Assembly (NCBI GenBank): GCA_002329075.1
Contig: DCXR01000074.1
Coordinates: 40,665-104,664 of the forward strand
Reading direction: 5' to 3'
DNA: 64,000 bases
From: Candidatus Neomicrothrix sp. UBA2131
GTDB taxonomy: Bacteria > Actinomycetota > Acidimicrobiia > Acidimicrobiales > MedAcidi-G1
In this document: one piece after another, positions 45,775 to 56,777 of the stretch
How positions within the stretch are numbered: the first letter of the stretch is position 1
Layout of the letters: each line of letters begins with the position of its first letter
The notes under the pieces: generated by a model
Told to the model about the DNA's origin: nothing
Database searches by the model: none
The model's input: the letters and a program-made list of their open reading frames with translations, nothing else
Made by a program: the position numbers and the translations under genes

Positions 45775-46767
45775 ATGCCCGACCCCGACCGGCACGACGA
45801 ACTGGTCGCCACCATGACCGGCGGCATGGCGCCCACGCCCCCGCCGTTCACCGGCAGCGACCGCCTCCACCCCGACGGCCGTCCGAAGGGCACATTCCGG
45901 GACGAGTTGCGACGGATCCCCGTGGCCCGCAACGTGGTGACGGTGCTCGGCGCCCTCGCCACCCCGGTGCTGATCGTGTGGGCCGCCGTGACGCTCGCCC
46001 ACCCCGTCGCCTGGATCGCCGCCTTCCCGGCCATGGCGCTGGCCCAGAACCGACTGTTCATCCTCCACCACGAGGCAGCCCACCGGGTGCTGTTCCCCAA
46101 CCGCCGCGTCAACGACGCCGTCGGCATCACGGTGATCGGCTGGCTGACCTTCGGCACGGGCAGCCACGGCTACCGGCTCGGCCACGTCAACCACCACCGG
46201 GACGAGTTCGGCCCGAAGGAGCCCGACTTCCTCCTCTACAGCCTCTATCCGATCACCCGGGCGTCGATGCGCCGCAAGATCACCCGCGACGCCACCGGCG
46301 TGTCGGCGTTGCGGATCGTGCGGCCCCGGTTCCAACGCCTGGGCGAGGTCCGCCACCGGCGCCTCACCTACCGCTTCCTGCTCGGACAGGTGCTCATCGC
46401 CGGCGCCTTCGCCCTGGCCGGCCACCCGTGGCTGTACCTGCTGCTTTGGGTGCTGCCGTGGGCGTTCGTGTACCAGGTGCTCAACCGGCTGCGGGCGATT
46501 GCCGAACACGGCGGCATGACCCGGTCCGACGACCGGCGCCGCGCCAGCCGCCACGTGCGCCAGACCGTGTTGGCCCGGTCCCTGATCGTGCCCTGCAACG
46601 TCGGCTACCACCTGGCCCACCACGTCGACATGACCGTGCCGATGTGGAACCTGCCCCGCCTCCACGCCGCCCTCGTCGACGACGGCTACGTGGGCGACCT
46701 CGAGTGGTCGAACTACCGAAGCCTCTGGCGGGCCCAGCGCTCCCGTCCGCTGGAAGCCGCGGCCTGA
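45775..46767 (+). CDS. Fatty acid desaturase family membrane di-iron enzyme
   Basis: 330 residues with four or so helices (about 55-90 and 200-235). Three His boxes that would bind the di-iron centre are visible: HHEAAH (98-103), HVNHH (137-141) and HLAHH (279-283), plus AEHGG near 245. This set fits acyl-lipid desaturases and sphingolipid or carotenoid hydroxylase-type relatives, where the first box is usually HxxxH. Electron donor genes are not adjacent. Start fixed by TAGCCT six bases upstream. Confidence 0.92.
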   Translation: MPDPDRHDELVATMTGGMAPTPPPFTGSDRLHPDGRPKGTFRDELRRIPVARNVVTVLGALATPVLIVWAAVTLAHPVAWIAAFPAMALAQNRLFILHHEAAHRVLFPNRRVNDAVGITVIGWLTFGTGSHGYRLGHVNHHRDEFGPKEPDFLLYSLYPITRASMRRKITRDATGVSALRIVRPRFQRLGEVRHRRLTYRFLLGQVLIAGAFALAGHPWLYLLLWVLPWAFVYQVLNRLRAIAEHGGMTRSDDRRRASRHVRQTVLARSLIVPCNVGYHLAHHVDMTVPMWNLPRLHAALVDDGYVGDLEWSNYRSLWRAQRSRPLEAAA

Positions 46768-46768
46768 A

Positions 46769-47059
46769 TCAGATGTCGACGACCTCGACCACGTCGAGGT
46801 TCCGGAAGGCGACCCCACCGCTGGACTCCTCGACCTTGGCCGCCTCGTCCTGGGTGGTCTCGTGCTCACTGTTGGCCATCGCCTCCTCGTAGGAGTCGAA
46901 CTCGACGATCTGCACGATGAGGCCGGGATCGTCGCGGTCGACGCAGACGGTGGCCCGCCGGGCGGTCGTCTCGTCGCCCATGAGGTCCCTGAAGCGGTGG
47001 ACGTCGGCCACCGCATCGTCGGCCGTGGACCGGAACTCCATCAACTGGTAGAAGCGCAT
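46769..47059 (-). CDS. Small ferredoxin-like-fold protein (ABM/EthD-like), unknown function
   Basis: 96 residues beginning MRFYQLMEFRST and continuing with LIVQIVEFDSYEEAMANSE, the pattern of small dimeric alpha+beta-barrel proteins. The tail FRNLDVVEVVDI is the last strand. The fold suits binding of small aromatic or aldehyde ligands, but no catalytic residue can be named. The ATG follows a weak purine run; the longer open frame upstream is not supported. It ends one base after the desaturase stop on the other strand. Confidence 0.78.
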   Translation of the reverse strand: MRFYQLMEFRSTADDAVADVHRFRDLMGDETTARRATVCVDRDDPGLIVQIVEFDSYEEAMANSEHETTQDEAAKVEESSGGVAFRNLDVVEVVDI

Positions 47060-47194
47060 TCCCTGCCCCCTGTTCGTGGTCGGAGACGTCACCATTCCAC
47101 ACCGCGTGCCGGCACGCCAACGGCAATTCGGCATCCGAGGCGGTGGTCTGGAAGGATCCACGGCACACCAACCATGTGAACGAGGAGGCCGCCC

Positions 47195-48727
47195 ATGGCC
47201 GCAGAAGCCACCATCCCATCCGGACGACTCCGGGGAACCGTCGAGCAGGGTGTGCACGCCTTCAAGGGGATCCCCTACGCCGCGGCCCCGGTCGGCGACC
47301 TGCGGTTGCGACCCCCAGTCCCTCCGGCGGCGTGGGACGGTGTGCGCTCCGCCTCCGACTACGGCCTCACCGCCATCCAGCAGGCGATGCCGGGGATCTT
47401 CGGCGAGTTGGGCACACCGCAGAGCCCGACCGGCGACGACTGCCTGAACCTCAACGTCTGGACACCCGATCCCGGCGCCGCCGGGCTACCGGTCCTGGTA
47501 TGGATCCACGGCGGCGCCTTCTATGCCGGCAGCGGCGTCGACGACGTCTACAACGGTGCCGCCTTCGCACGTGACGGCATCGTCTGCGTCACCATCAACT
47601 ACCGCCTCGGCGTGCAGGGGTTCTGGCACCTGGCCGAGCACTTCGCCGAACTGTCCGAATCGGGCAACCTCGGCCTCCTCGACCAGGTCGCCGCCCTCGA
47701 GTGGGTTCGGGACAACATCGCCGCCTTCGGTGGCGACCCGGCCCGGGTGACCATCGCCGGCGAGTCCGCCGGAGGCATGAGCGCGACCTCCCTGATGACG
47801 ATGCCGGCTGCCCGGGGACTGTTCCAGCGGGCCATCCCACAGAGCGGCGCCGGGCACAACGGCCTCGGCGCCGAGACAGCCTCGATGATCGGCGGCCACA
47901 TGCTCGACATCCTCGGGGTGGCACCGGGAGACCTGGATGCACTCCAGCGGGTGCCGAACGACATCCTGCTCGACGCCCAGGTGAAGTTGGGCGACGAGTT
48001 GCAGACGACCCGCGACCCGTCGCGCTTCGGCGAGGCGGCGGCATCCGCCATGGCGTTCCAGCCCACGTACGGCACCGACGCCCTACCCCTGCGTCCCATC
48101 GACGCCATCGCCGCAGGGGCAGCCGCCGACATCGACCTGATGGTCGGCACCACGAGGGACGAGGCCCTGATCTTCATCGTCGACCTCAGGGACATCTTCA
48201 ACGAAGAGCTCGTGGCCATGACCGTCGATGCCGTATTCGGAATGGCCGGAAGGGACGGCTCCGCCGTGCTCGACGTCTACCGGTCGAACCGGCCCGACGC
48301 AGAGCCCCACGAGATCGCAGCAGCCATCGAGAGCGACCGGATGTTCATCGTCCCCGCCATCCGCATGGCGGACGCCCAGGTGGCCCACAACCCGAACACC
48401 CGGCTGTACCGGTTCGACTGGCAGGCCGATGTCGCCGACGGTGCCTGGGGTGCCCACCACTTCATCGAGGTGCCGTTCGCCTTCGACCAACTCGACAACC
48501 CCCAGGCCCGAGGGTTCATCGGGGACGACCCGCCCCGACCGCTGGCCGCCGCGACGCACGCCGCCTGGGTCGGCTTCGTCCGGGACGGCGACCCGAACCA
48601 CGAAGGCCTGCCCGACTGGCCCCGGTACGACGCAGAGACCCGACCCACCATGCTCTTCGACGACACCTGCAGCGTCGCCAACCGTCCCGCCGACGACGAG
48701 GTCTCCCTCTGGGAGGGCGTGGTCTGA
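47195..48727 (+). CDS. Type B carboxylesterase
   Basis: Ester hydrolase of 510 residues. The family opening FKGIPYAAAPVGDLRLRPP, the oxyanion stretch VLVWIHGGAFYAGSG, nucleophile Ser191 in IAGESAGGMSA and the His in GAHHFIEVPFAF (about 430) are all present. No signal peptide, so probably cytoplasmic. A GAGGAGG Shine-Dalgarno precedes the ATG. Natural substrate unknown; homologues act on para-nitrobenzyl esters and other aromatic or short-chain esters. Confidence 0.94.
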   Translation: MAAEATIPSGRLRGTVEQGVHAFKGIPYAAAPVGDLRLRPPVPPAAWDGVRSASDYGLTAIQQAMPGIFGELGTPQSPTGDDCLNLNVWTPDPGAAGLPVLVWIHGGAFYAGSGVDDVYNGAAFARDGIVCVTINYRLGVQGFWHLAEHFAELSESGNLGLLDQVAALEWVRDNIAAFGGDPARVTIAGESAGGMSATSLMTMPAARGLFQRAIPQSGAGHNGLGAETASMIGGHMLDILGVAPGDLDALQRVPNDILLDAQVKLGDELQTTRDPSRFGEAAASAMAFQPTYGTDALPLRPIDAIAAGAAADIDLMVGTTRDEALIFIVDLRDIFNEELVAMTVDAVFGMAGRDGSAVLDVYRSNRPDAEPHEIAAAIESDRMFIVPAIRMADAQVAHNPNTRLYRFDWQADVADGAWGAHHFIEVPFAFDQLDNPQARGFIGDDPPRPLAAATHAAWVGFVRDGDPNHEGLPDWPRYDAETRPTMLFDDTCSVANRPADDEVSLWEGVV

Positions 48728-48764
48728 GCATGTAGCCGGTCCCCCGCCACGTCGGACCGCGGCC

Positions 48765-48770
48765 TACGCT
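48765..48770 (+). promoter_or_regulatory. Leaderless-type -10 element for the MgtC-family gene
   Basis: TACGCT, six bases before the ATG at 48777. Confidence 0.52.
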
Positions 48771-48776
48771 CGTCGG

Positions 48777-49397
48777 ATGGAAGAGGAACTGGTCAAGATG
48801 CTCCTGGCGGTGGTGCTGGGCGGCGCCATCGGCTTCGAACGTGAGCTTCGCGAGAAGGCGGCGGGCATCCGCACGATCGTCCTCATCACGCTCGCCTCGA
48901 CGCTGTTCACCCTCACCTCGATCGAGATCGCCGGCGACTCCGACCCGGGCCGGGTGGCCGCCCAGATCGTCACCGGCGTGGGCTTCCTCGGCGGTGGCGT
49001 GATCCTCAAGGAGCGGGGCAGCATCGTCGGCATAACCACCGCCGCCACGATCTGGATGGCGGCTGCCGTGGGGGTCGCCATCGGAATCGGCGAGTACGCC
49101 GTCGCCACGGCCACCACCGCCGTTGCGTTCTCAGTGCTCCTGGCCCTGCCGTTGCTCGAGCGGCGCATCGCCACGCTGTCCTCGCAGCGCTACCGGATCA
49201 CCTGCTCGGGCGAGAGCAGCCACCGCGACGAGGTGAGGGCCCTGTTCACCGACTCCGGCCTCAAGGTCCGACGGATCGTCCAGACCAAGTCCGACCGGCA
49301 ATCGAGGATCGAGGTCGACGCCAGCGGTCGGCCCACATCGCATCAGGCCGTGCGGCTGGTCCTGTTCAAGACCGACTTCATCAAGGACTTCCGCTAG
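48777..49397 (+). CDS. MgtC/SapB family membrane protein
   Basis: 206 residues. The family signature appears as GGAIGFERELREKAAGIRT near residue 15 and GVGFLGGGVILKERG near 70, with about four helices in the first 125 residues and a soluble ACT-like C-terminal domain (about 140-206). MgtC proteins affect magnesium homeostasis and ATP synthase activity in some pathogens; whether that holds here is unknown, although the ATP synthase operon lies only 2.3 kb away. TACGCT before the ATG fixes the start; the upstream open frame lies inside the esterase gene. Confidence 0.92.
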   Translation: MEEELVKMLLAVVLGGAIGFERELREKAAGIRTIVLITLASTLFTLTSIEIAGDSDPGRVAAQIVTGVGFLGGGVILKERGSIVGITTAATIWMAAAVGVAIGIGEYAVATATTAVAFSVLLALPLLERRIATLSSQRYRITCSGESSHRDEVRALFTDSGLKVRRIVQTKSDRQSRIEVDASGRPTSHQAVRLVLFKTDFIKDFR

Positions 49398-49411
49398 GCG
49401 GAGGGCTGCAC

Positions 49412-50209
49412 TCAGACCAGGCGTCGGAGTGCCTCGGTCAGGGTCGTGGCTGCTGCGGTCAACTCGTCCTCCGGCGTGTCGCCGGCAGCCAGGAGGTCGA
49501 CCAGGCCGGCCGAACGTTCGCCGAGGGCGTCCCAGAGCTTCGGGTCGATCCCGAAGGGCGGCCGGTGCCCGCTGAACACCGGTGCCAACTCGACCAGCTT
49601 CGAAACCCCGGCATCGTCGCGGGGGTCCTTCCGGAGCCGGTCGCAGGCCACGAAGACCTGGGTCATCATGCGGTTGCCGTCAAGGCCGTCCAGTTCCGGC
49701 CGGTCGTCGGAACCAGATTCGAAGGCGTCGATGGCTGTCTCGACGGCGTCCTCGTCGCTCGCAAGCACGACCAGGTCACCGACCTCGTCGAACTCGTGGG
49801 CGACCCCGAGCCTTGCAAGGAGATCGGAGAAGGCGGTCTGCTCGGCGTCGGCCCAGTCGGTCATCTCGTAGGCCAACTTCTCGGCGTCGGGGTCGAGGGC
49901 CGGCCCGCCGGTCGACTCGGCGACCGTGATGAGTTCGTCGACCACACCCTCGTCGGCCGCCCGCACGACCAGGGTTGCACCCTGCCATGCGTGGGCGATG
50001 CCGTCGTCGGTCAGCAACTGGTCGAGGATGCGCCGGGCCTCGCCTGCCCACTCGTGCAGTTCGTAGGCCAACTGGTCCTCGTCGGGTGCCCCCACGGTCC
50101 CGGCATCGACCGGTGCCTCCTCCACCAACACCACCCCGCACTCGAGGCAGTCGTCGACGTTGGGGGCGTACTCGATTCCGCACTGGAAGCACCATGGCAT
50201 GGGCGACAT
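49412..50209 (-). CDS. Zinc-ribbon protein with a duplicated acidic domain, unknown function
   Basis: 265 residues from the ATG at 50209 (an ATG three codons later is also possible). An N-terminal zinc ribbon, WCFQCGIEYAPNVDDCLECG, has two CxxC pairs. Two related segments of about 65 residues follow, each opening with LAYE(L/M)xxWA and ending in a V-V-R/L-A-x-(D/S)E strand (about 45-110 and 115-180). A helical C-terminal part ends in LTEALRRLV. The duplicated unit resembles the DUF2007-type putative signal-transduction fold often attached to a zinc ribbon; this is inference. Confidence 0.78.
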   Translation of the reverse strand: MSPMPWCFQCGIEYAPNVDDCLECGVVLVEEAPVDAGTVGAPDEDQLAYELHEWAGEARRILDQLLTDDGIAHAWQGATLVVRAADEGVVDELITVAESTGGPALDPDAEKLAYEMTDWADAEQTAFSDLLARLGVAHEFDEVGDLVVLASDEDAVETAIDAFESGSDDRPELDGLDGNRMMTQVFVACDRLRKDPRDDAGVSKLVELAPVFSGHRPPFGIDPKLWDALGERSAGLVDLLAAGDTPEDELTAAATTLTEALRRLV

Positions 50210-50301
50210 CCTGACATCCCGACGGCCCGCTCCCACCCTCGTCGACGTGGGCACCGGCGAGGTCGTCCCGACCCTGCCCAACGGGAGTAATGTCGTAGGC
50301 C

Positions 50302-51300
50302 GTGGACGACTCCCCGAATCCCGACGCCCCCGACCGGAACCTGGCCCTCGACCTGGTCCGGGTGACCGAATCCGCAGCCCTGGCCGCCTCCCGCTGGATG
50401 GGCCGCGGCGACAAACTGGGCGCCGACGGCGCCGCCGTCGACGCCATGCGCCAGATGCTGCGCACGATCCCCATGAACGGCACGGTGATCATCGGCGAGG
50501 GCGAGAAGGACGAGGCGCCGATGCTCTACAACGGTGAGCGCGTGGGCGACGGCACTCCACCGGGCGCCGACATCGCCGTCGACCCCATCGACGGCACCAC
50601 CCTGACCGCCCTGGGCCGCGGCAACGCCCTCGCCGTCATCGCCGTGAGCGACCAGGGCACCATGTTCGACCCCGGTCCGTGCGTCTACATGGAGAAGATC
50701 GCCGTCGGCCCCGGGTGCGCCGACGCCATCGACTTCGACCTGTCGTACACCGAGAACCTCCGGCGTGTGGCCGAGGCCAAGGGCAAGTCGGTGGGCGACA
50801 TCACCGCCGTCATCCTCGACCGGGACCGCCACAACGACCTGATTACCGAGGTGCGCAACGCCGGTGCCCGCATCCGCCTCATCCCCGACGGTGACGTGGC
50901 CGGCGCCATCTCCGTCGCCTGGCCCGATTCCGGCGCCGACATCCTGTTCGGCATCGGCGGCACCCCCGAGGGCGTGATCGCCGCCGCCGCTCTCAAGTGC
51001 ATGGGCGGCGTGCTCGCCGGTCGCCTCTGGCCCCGCAACGACGCCGAGCGTGCCGCAGCCGCCGACCTGGGCTACGACCTCGGCGCCGTGCTCATGACCG
51101 ACGACCTGGTGGCCGGCGACAACTGCTTCTTCGCCGCCACGGGCATCACCGACGGCGACCTCGTGAAGGGCGTCCACTACGCCAACGGCCAGGCCCACAC
51201 CCAGTCGCTGGTCATGCGCTCGAAGTCCGGCACGGTCCGCTTCGTCGAGGCACACCACAGCCTCGACAAGCTCCAGGACTTCTCCGCCGTCGACTACTGA
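50302..51300 (+). CDS. glpX: Fructose-1,6-bisphosphatase class II
   Basis: Gluconeogenic hydrolysis of fructose-1,6-bisphosphate. 332 residues. The GlpX blocks [18 protein letters not shown] (metal-binding Glu/Asp) and [19 protein letters not shown] (Asp pair), then [21 protein letters not shown], are intact; class II is the usual FBPase of Actinobacteria. The GTG start has a TAATGT hexamer eight bases upstream and no Shine-Dalgarno. Confidence 0.97.
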   Translation: MDDSPNPDAPDRNLALDLVRVTESAALAASRWMGRGDKLGADGAAVDAMRQMLRTIPMNGTVIIGEGEKDEAPMLYNGERVGDGTPPGADIAVDPIDGTTLTALGRGNALAVIAVSDQGTMFDPGPCVYMEKIAVGPGCADAIDFDLSYTENLRRVAEAKGKSVGDITAVILDRDRHNDLITEVRNAGARIRLIPDGDVAGAISVAWPDSGADILFGIGGTPEGVIAAAALKCMGGVLAGRLWPRNDAERAAAADLGYDLGAVLMTDDLVAGDNCFFAATGITDGDLVKGVHYANGQAHTQSLVMRSKSGTVRFVEAHHSLDKLQDFSAVDY

Positions 51301-51303
51301 GCC

Positions 51304-51672
51304 TCAGCGTTCGTTCGGGCCGAAGCCCGGGCACCAGGCCGTGGGCATGACGGCCCAGCTGCGGCCGGCGGAGAGCCCCGACGCCAGGACCGACACGACC
51401 TCGCGGCCGCCGGCCACCGGCATTTCGCTGTGTCCCGGATCCGTCGAGACCCCGCCCCCATGCACCTCCCGGAAGGAGGCCGGCGCCTTCACAGACGCCT
51501 CCTTCGGCGTGGGCTCGCCGACGGCCTCGGACGAAAGGGTGGCGAACGTCGAATAGCGGCCCTCCATCGGACAGTCGAGGATGCCATCCACGAAGTACGT
51601 GATCCCGACCCCGTCGGGCTCCTCCACCGCCCTTGAACCACAGACAGGTGCGAGCAACGCAGGTGCGAACAC
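51304..51672 (-). CDS. Possible secreted small protein or lipoprotein (weakly supported)
   Basis: An open frame of 122 residues with GTG at 51672, filling the space between glpX and atpC. The first about 12 residues (FAPALLAPVCGS) could be the end of a signal peptide with a lipobox-like Cys, preceded in frame by RGGRRT up to a TAG. The middle, GITYFVDGILDCP and SSEAVGEPTPKEAS, looks like an exported actinobacterial domain. Codon choice is less clean than in the neighbours and no promoter element fits exactly, so the start and even the gene are uncertain. If it is not a gene, 51301-51723 is a non-coding gap with only a 6-bp GC hairpin near 51692-51711. Confidence 0.45.
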   Translation of the reverse strand: MFAPALLAPVCGSRAVEEPDGVGITYFVDGILDCPMEGRYSTFATLSSEAVGEPTPKEASVKAPASFREVHGGGVSTDPGHSEMPVAGGREVVSVLASGLSAGRSWAVMPTAWCPGFGPNER

Positions 51673-51723
51673 GGCGAGCGTGCGTCGGCCACCCCGGAAC
51701 CGCTACCGGGGGAAGTGGGCTGG

Positions 51724-52122
51724 TCAGCCCTCGGCGCCGGCCACGGTCAGGCGGACATCGGCCCTGGCCAGTGCACCTACGGCCTCCACGTCGTCCTTGT
51801 CGGCCGACAGGGCCGACTCGGCGCCCGCCTTCGCCACCCGGGCCCGCTCGACGTCGATGTCACCGGCGGCCTCGGACACGTCCGACAGGATGCTGATCTT
51901 CGTCCCGGCCACCTGCACGAACCCCCGGTGCACAGCGAACGTGTCGCGGCCACCGTCGGGACGCACCACGTCGACCGACCACACGGACAGAACCCCGATG
52001 AACGGTACGTGGCCCGGCTGGAAGGCGATGTCGCCACCACCCACCGTGCGGGTGATGACCATGTCGGCCTCGCCCTGGTAGGTGATGGCCTCCGGCGAGA
52101 CCAACTCGATCTGGAACGTCAT
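51724..52122 (-). CDS. atpC: ATP synthase F1 epsilon subunit
   Basis: 132 residues, last gene of the ATP synthase operon. N-terminal beta-sandwich FQIELVSPEAITYQGEADMV and GDIAFQPGHVPFIGVLS, then a two-helix C-terminal domain (about 85-132), shorter than in E. coli. Couples rotation to the F1 head and can inhibit ATP hydrolysis. Confidence 0.95.
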   Translation of the reverse strand: MTFQIELVSPEAITYQGEADMVITRTVGGGDIAFQPGHVPFIGVLSVWSVDVVRPDGGRDTFAVHRGFVQVAGTKISILSDVSEAAGDIDVERARVAKAGAESALSADKDDVEAVGALARADVRLTVAGAEG

Positions 52123-52130
52123 GGCGTCGC

Positions 52131-53582
<1,452 letters not shown>

Positions 53583-54518
53583 TCAGTGCTCGGCGCCCAC
53601 GGGGGCGGGTTCTTCAGGCTCGTTGTCGCTGCCCAGCGCCTCGGCACCACTGACGATCTCCATGATCTCGGTGGTGATGGCGTCCTGGCGGGCCTGGTTC
53701 ATCTCTCGTGAGAGCTTGGTTATGAGCTCCTCGGCATTGTCGGTGGCGGCCTTCATGGCCCGCTGACGGCTGGCGTGTTCGGAGGCGGCCGAGTCGAGCA
53801 GGGCACCGAACAGGCGGGCCTCGACGTATCGGGGCAGCAGGGACTCGAGCACCGCCTCGGGCGACGGCTCGAACTCGAAGGCCCCGCTGAGGTCGGCGTC
53901 GCCGCTGCCCTCGGTGGCGATGGTCTCGGTGCTCTCGAGCGGCAGGAAGCGCCGGGTGGCGACCTTCTGGCTGCCGAGGCTGATGAACTCCGTATAGGCG
54001 AGCTCGACCCGGTCGATACGGCCCTCGCTGAACATCGCCGACACCTCGTCGGCGATGCGGCGGGCGTCCTCGTAGGTCGGGTTGTCGCTGATGCCCATGG
54101 TGAACGACTCGATGGCGTACTTCCGGAAGCCGAAGTAGTCGCGGGCCTTCTTGCCGATGACGATCAGCGAGTAGTCGGCGCCCTCCGACCTGGCGTTCTG
54201 GACCTGACGTTCGGCGGCCTTGATGACCGACGAGTTGTACGGGCCGGCGAGGCCCCGGTCGGACGAGATGACGATCACGCCGACCCGCTCGACCTTCTCG
54301 GCCCTGCGGAGCAGCGGATGGTCGACCTCGGCACCGCCGGCGGCGAGGTTCTCGATGACGGCGGTGATCTGCTCGGCGTAGGGGCGGGCGGCACGGGCCC
54401 GCTGCTGCGCCTTCACCACGCGGGTGGCGGCGATCAGTTCCATGGCCCGGGTGATCTTCTTGGTGTTCTGGACGCTGCCGATGCGGCGCCGCAGGACCCG
54501 TTCCCTACCTCCGGCCAA
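53583..54518 (-). CDS. atpG: ATP synthase F1 gamma subunit
   Basis: Central rotor shaft, 311 residues. The N-terminal helix RRRIGSVQNTKKITRAMELIAATRV is shown here in parts as IGSVQNTKKITRAMELIA, and the C-terminal helix contains ASEHASRQRAMKAATDNAEE; both are hallmarks. A short Glu/Pro tail follows. An insertion around 190-225 is acidic. Confidence 0.97.
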   Translation of the reverse strand: MAGGRERVLRRRIGSVQNTKKITRAMELIAATRVVKAQQRARAARPYAEQITAVIENLAAGGAEVDHPLLRRAEKVERVGVIVISSDRGLAGPYNSSVIKAAERQVQNARSEGADYSLIVIGKKARDYFGFRKYAIESFTMGISDNPTYEDARRIADEVSAMFSEGRIDRVELAYTEFISLGSQKVATRRFLPLESTETIATEGSGDADLSGAFEFEPSPEAVLESLLPRYVEARLFGALLDSAASEHASRQRAMKAATDNAEELITKLSREMNQARQDAITTEIMEIVSGAEALGSDNEPEEPAPVGAEH

Positions 54519-54596
54519 CGCACGCTCCCTTCACGGGGGCGCGCCGGGCCGCCGGCGGGGCGGAACCGTGGGCGCAGGTCGGGCGGGACACGTGAA

Positions 54597-56216
54597 TCAC
54601 TCGGCGGCAGCCGAGATGTCCTCTTCGGGAAGCGTCGTGTCGGCATCGACGAGAACGGAATCGGTGTCGGTCCCCTCGGCGTCGGGGGCGTCGTCATCAG
54701 CGGCCGAGCCGGCGAACTGCTCGGTGAAGGTGGCGATCGCGGCGTCGAAGGCGTCTTCGTCGCCGATCCTGCCGGTGTCGCGGATGTCGGCCAGGATCTC
54801 GCTGTGGCGGGTCCGGAACCAGTCGAGCAACTCGGTCTCGTAGCGCCGCACGTCGGCGATGGTGACGCCGTCGAGGTGGCCACGGGTGCCTGCCCAGATC
54901 GACACGACCTGTTCCTCGACCACGAGTGGCGAGTTGAGACCCTGCTTGAGGAGTTCGGTGAGGCGGTAGCCACGGTCCAGTTGCGCCTGGGAGAGGGCGT
55001 CCAGGTCGGAGCCGAAGGCGGCGAACGACTCGAGTTCGCGGAACTGCTGGAGGTCTGACTTGAGCGTACCCACGGCCGTCTTCATGGCCTTGACCTGGGC
55101 GGCCGAGCCGACGCGTGACACCGAGATGCCGACGTCGACTGCGGGACGCACGCCCGACTTGAACAGGTCGTCCTGGAGGAAGATCTGGCCGTCGGTGATC
55201 GAGATCACGTTTGTCGGGATGAACGCCGCCACGTCGCCGGCCTTGGTCTCGATGACCGGCAGGGCGGTCATCGAGCCGGCGCCGAGGTCGTCGCTGAGCT
55301 TGGCGGCACGCTCCAGCAGGCGACTGTGCAGGTAGAAGACGTCGCCCGGGTAGGCCTCGCGGCCCGGCGGGCGACGCAGCAGCAGCGACATCTGGCGGTA
55401 GGCCTCGGCCTGCTTCGAGAGGTCGTCGTAGACGGCGAGGGCGTGGCCCCCGTTGTCCATCCAGTGCTGACCCATGGCGCAGCCGGCATACGGGGCGAGG
55501 TACTTGAACGGCGCCGGCTCGGACGCCGGGGCGACGACCACGACCGTGTACTCCATGGCCCCGTGGGACTCGAGCACGGCCACGTTCTGGGCGACCGTCG
55601 AGGCCTTCTGGCCGATGGCGACGTAGACGCAGTTCACGCCCTGGCCGGCCTGGTTGATGATCGTGTCGATGGCGATCGTCGTCTTGCCGGTCTTGCGGTC
55701 GCCGATGATCAACTCGCGCTGGCCTCGGCCGATGGGAATGAGCGAGTCGATCGACTTGATGCCGGTCTGCATCGGCTCGTGCACGGGCTTGCGGCCCATG
55801 ATCCCGGCGGCCTGGATCTCCATGCGTCGCTGCACCGTGTTGGTGAGCGGGCCCTTGCCGTCGATGGGCTCGCCGAGTGCGTTCACGACGCGTCCCAGGA
55901 GGCCATCGCCCACGGGGAGTGAGAGGATGTCACCGGTCGCCCGGACGGTCTGCCCCTCTTCGATGTCGTCGACCTCGCCCAGGACGACTGCACCGATGGA
56001 GTCCTCGTCCAGGTTCAGGGCCAGGCCCATCGTGCCGCCCTCGAACTGGAGCAGTTCGTTGACCGCAGCGTCGGGCAGGCCCGACACCCGGGCGATGCCG
56101 TCACCAACCTCGAGCACACGACCCACCTGGGTCTGTTCGAGGCTGGGCTCGAAACCCTCGAGGTTCTTCTGGATCGCGGCCGCAATGTCCGCCGTGTTGA
56201 TCGTCAGTTCAGCCAT
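54597..56216 (-). CDS. atpA: ATP synthase F1 alpha subunit
   Basis: Non-catalytic nucleotide-binding subunit, 539 residues. Walker A is [11 protein letters not shown] (about 170), and the nucleotide-loop blocks [14 protein letters not shown] and [13 protein letters not shown] are intact. The C-terminus has an extra acidic tail of about 35 residues ([17 protein letters not shown]...) beyond the usual end. Confidence 0.98.
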   Translation of the reverse strand: MAELTINTADIAAAIQKNLEGFEPSLEQTQVGRVLEVGDGIARVSGLPDAAVNELLQFEGGTMGLALNLDEDSIGAVVLGEVDDIEEGQTVRATGDILSLPVGDGLLGRVVNALGEPIDGKGPLTNTVQRRMEIQAAGIMGRKPVHEPMQTGIKSIDSLIPIGRGQRELIIGDRKTGKTTIAIDTIINQAGQGVNCVYVAIGQKASTVAQNVAVLESHGAMEYTVVVVAPASEPAPFKYLAPYAGCAMGQHWMDNGGHALAVYDDLSKQAEAYRQMSLLLRRPPGREAYPGDVFYLHSRLLERAAKLSDDLGAGSMTALPVIETKAGDVAAFIPTNVISITDGQIFLQDDLFKSGVRPAVDVGISVSRVGSAAQVKAMKTAVGTLKSDLQQFRELESFAAFGSDLDALSQAQLDRGYRLTELLKQGLNSPLVVEEQVVSIWAGTRGHLDGVTIADVRRYETELLDWFRTRHSEILADIRDTGRIGDEDAFDAAIATFTEQFAGSAADDDAPDAEGTDTDSVLVDADTTLPEEDISAAAE

Positions 56217-56246
56217 GGTTCTCTCTCGTCTCGGATGGCTCGCGTA

Positions 56247-56777
56247 CTACCGGAAGCTCTCGCGGAGCTGGTTCAGGCGGCGTCGGACGCTGCCGTCGAT
56301 GATGTCGTCGCCGATCTCGGTGACAACCCCGCCCAGAACGCTGGGGTCCTCGACCACGCGGATCTCGACGTCCTTGCCGGTCGAGGTCCTGATGGCGGCG
56401 GCGAGTCGTTCCCGCTGGTCGGCGGTGAGGGCGATGGCGGAGCGCACGGTGGCGACCGCCTTGTTGCGTGATGCGGCACTGCGCTCGATGAAGGCGTCGA
56501 CGATGGCGGGCAGCTCGGCGGCGCGTCCGGCACCGACCACCATCGCGACCAGCGACGAAGTGGTCGCCGAGGCCCGGTCGTCGAGGAGGTCGTCGACCAC
56601 CTGGAGGCGTCGGGCCGCCGGGACGTTGTCGTCGGCAAGCGTCGTGCGGAGTTCGTCGTTGGATCGGAACGCCTGGGCGAAGTCGAACAACTCGTCCTCG
56701 ACGGCCGAGAGGTCACCCTCGACCGACGCGACTGCGAACAACGCCTCGGCGTAGCCGGCCACGGCGGCGTCAGCCAT
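56247..56777 (-). CDS. atpH: ATP synthase F1 delta subunit
   Basis: 176 residues of the peripheral stalk. N-terminal helical domain AVAGYAEALFAVA, and the C-terminal VTEIGDDIIDGSVRRRLNQLR signature, are present. It overlaps the end of atpF by eight bases. Normal bacterial length, unlike the b-delta fusion of mycobacteria. Confidence 0.95.
   Translation of the reverse strand: MADAAVAGYAEALFAVASVEGDLSAVEDELFDFAQAFRSNDELRTTLADDNVPAARRLQVVDDLLDDRASATTSSLVAMVVGAGRAAELPAIVDAFIERSAASRNKAVATVRSAIALTADQRERLAAAIRTSTGKDVEIRVVEDPSVLGGVVTEIGDDIIDGSVRRRLNQLRESFR

Noticed and set aside
51489..51692. 67-codon minus-strand frame between glpX and atpC
   Set aside because: Arg/Ser-rich shadow composition; the overlapping frame at 51304-51672 looks more like a real exported protein.
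51692..51711. 6-bp GC hairpin after atpC as the operon terminator
   Set aside because: Stem is short, loop is 8 bases and there is no U run; kept only as a remark.
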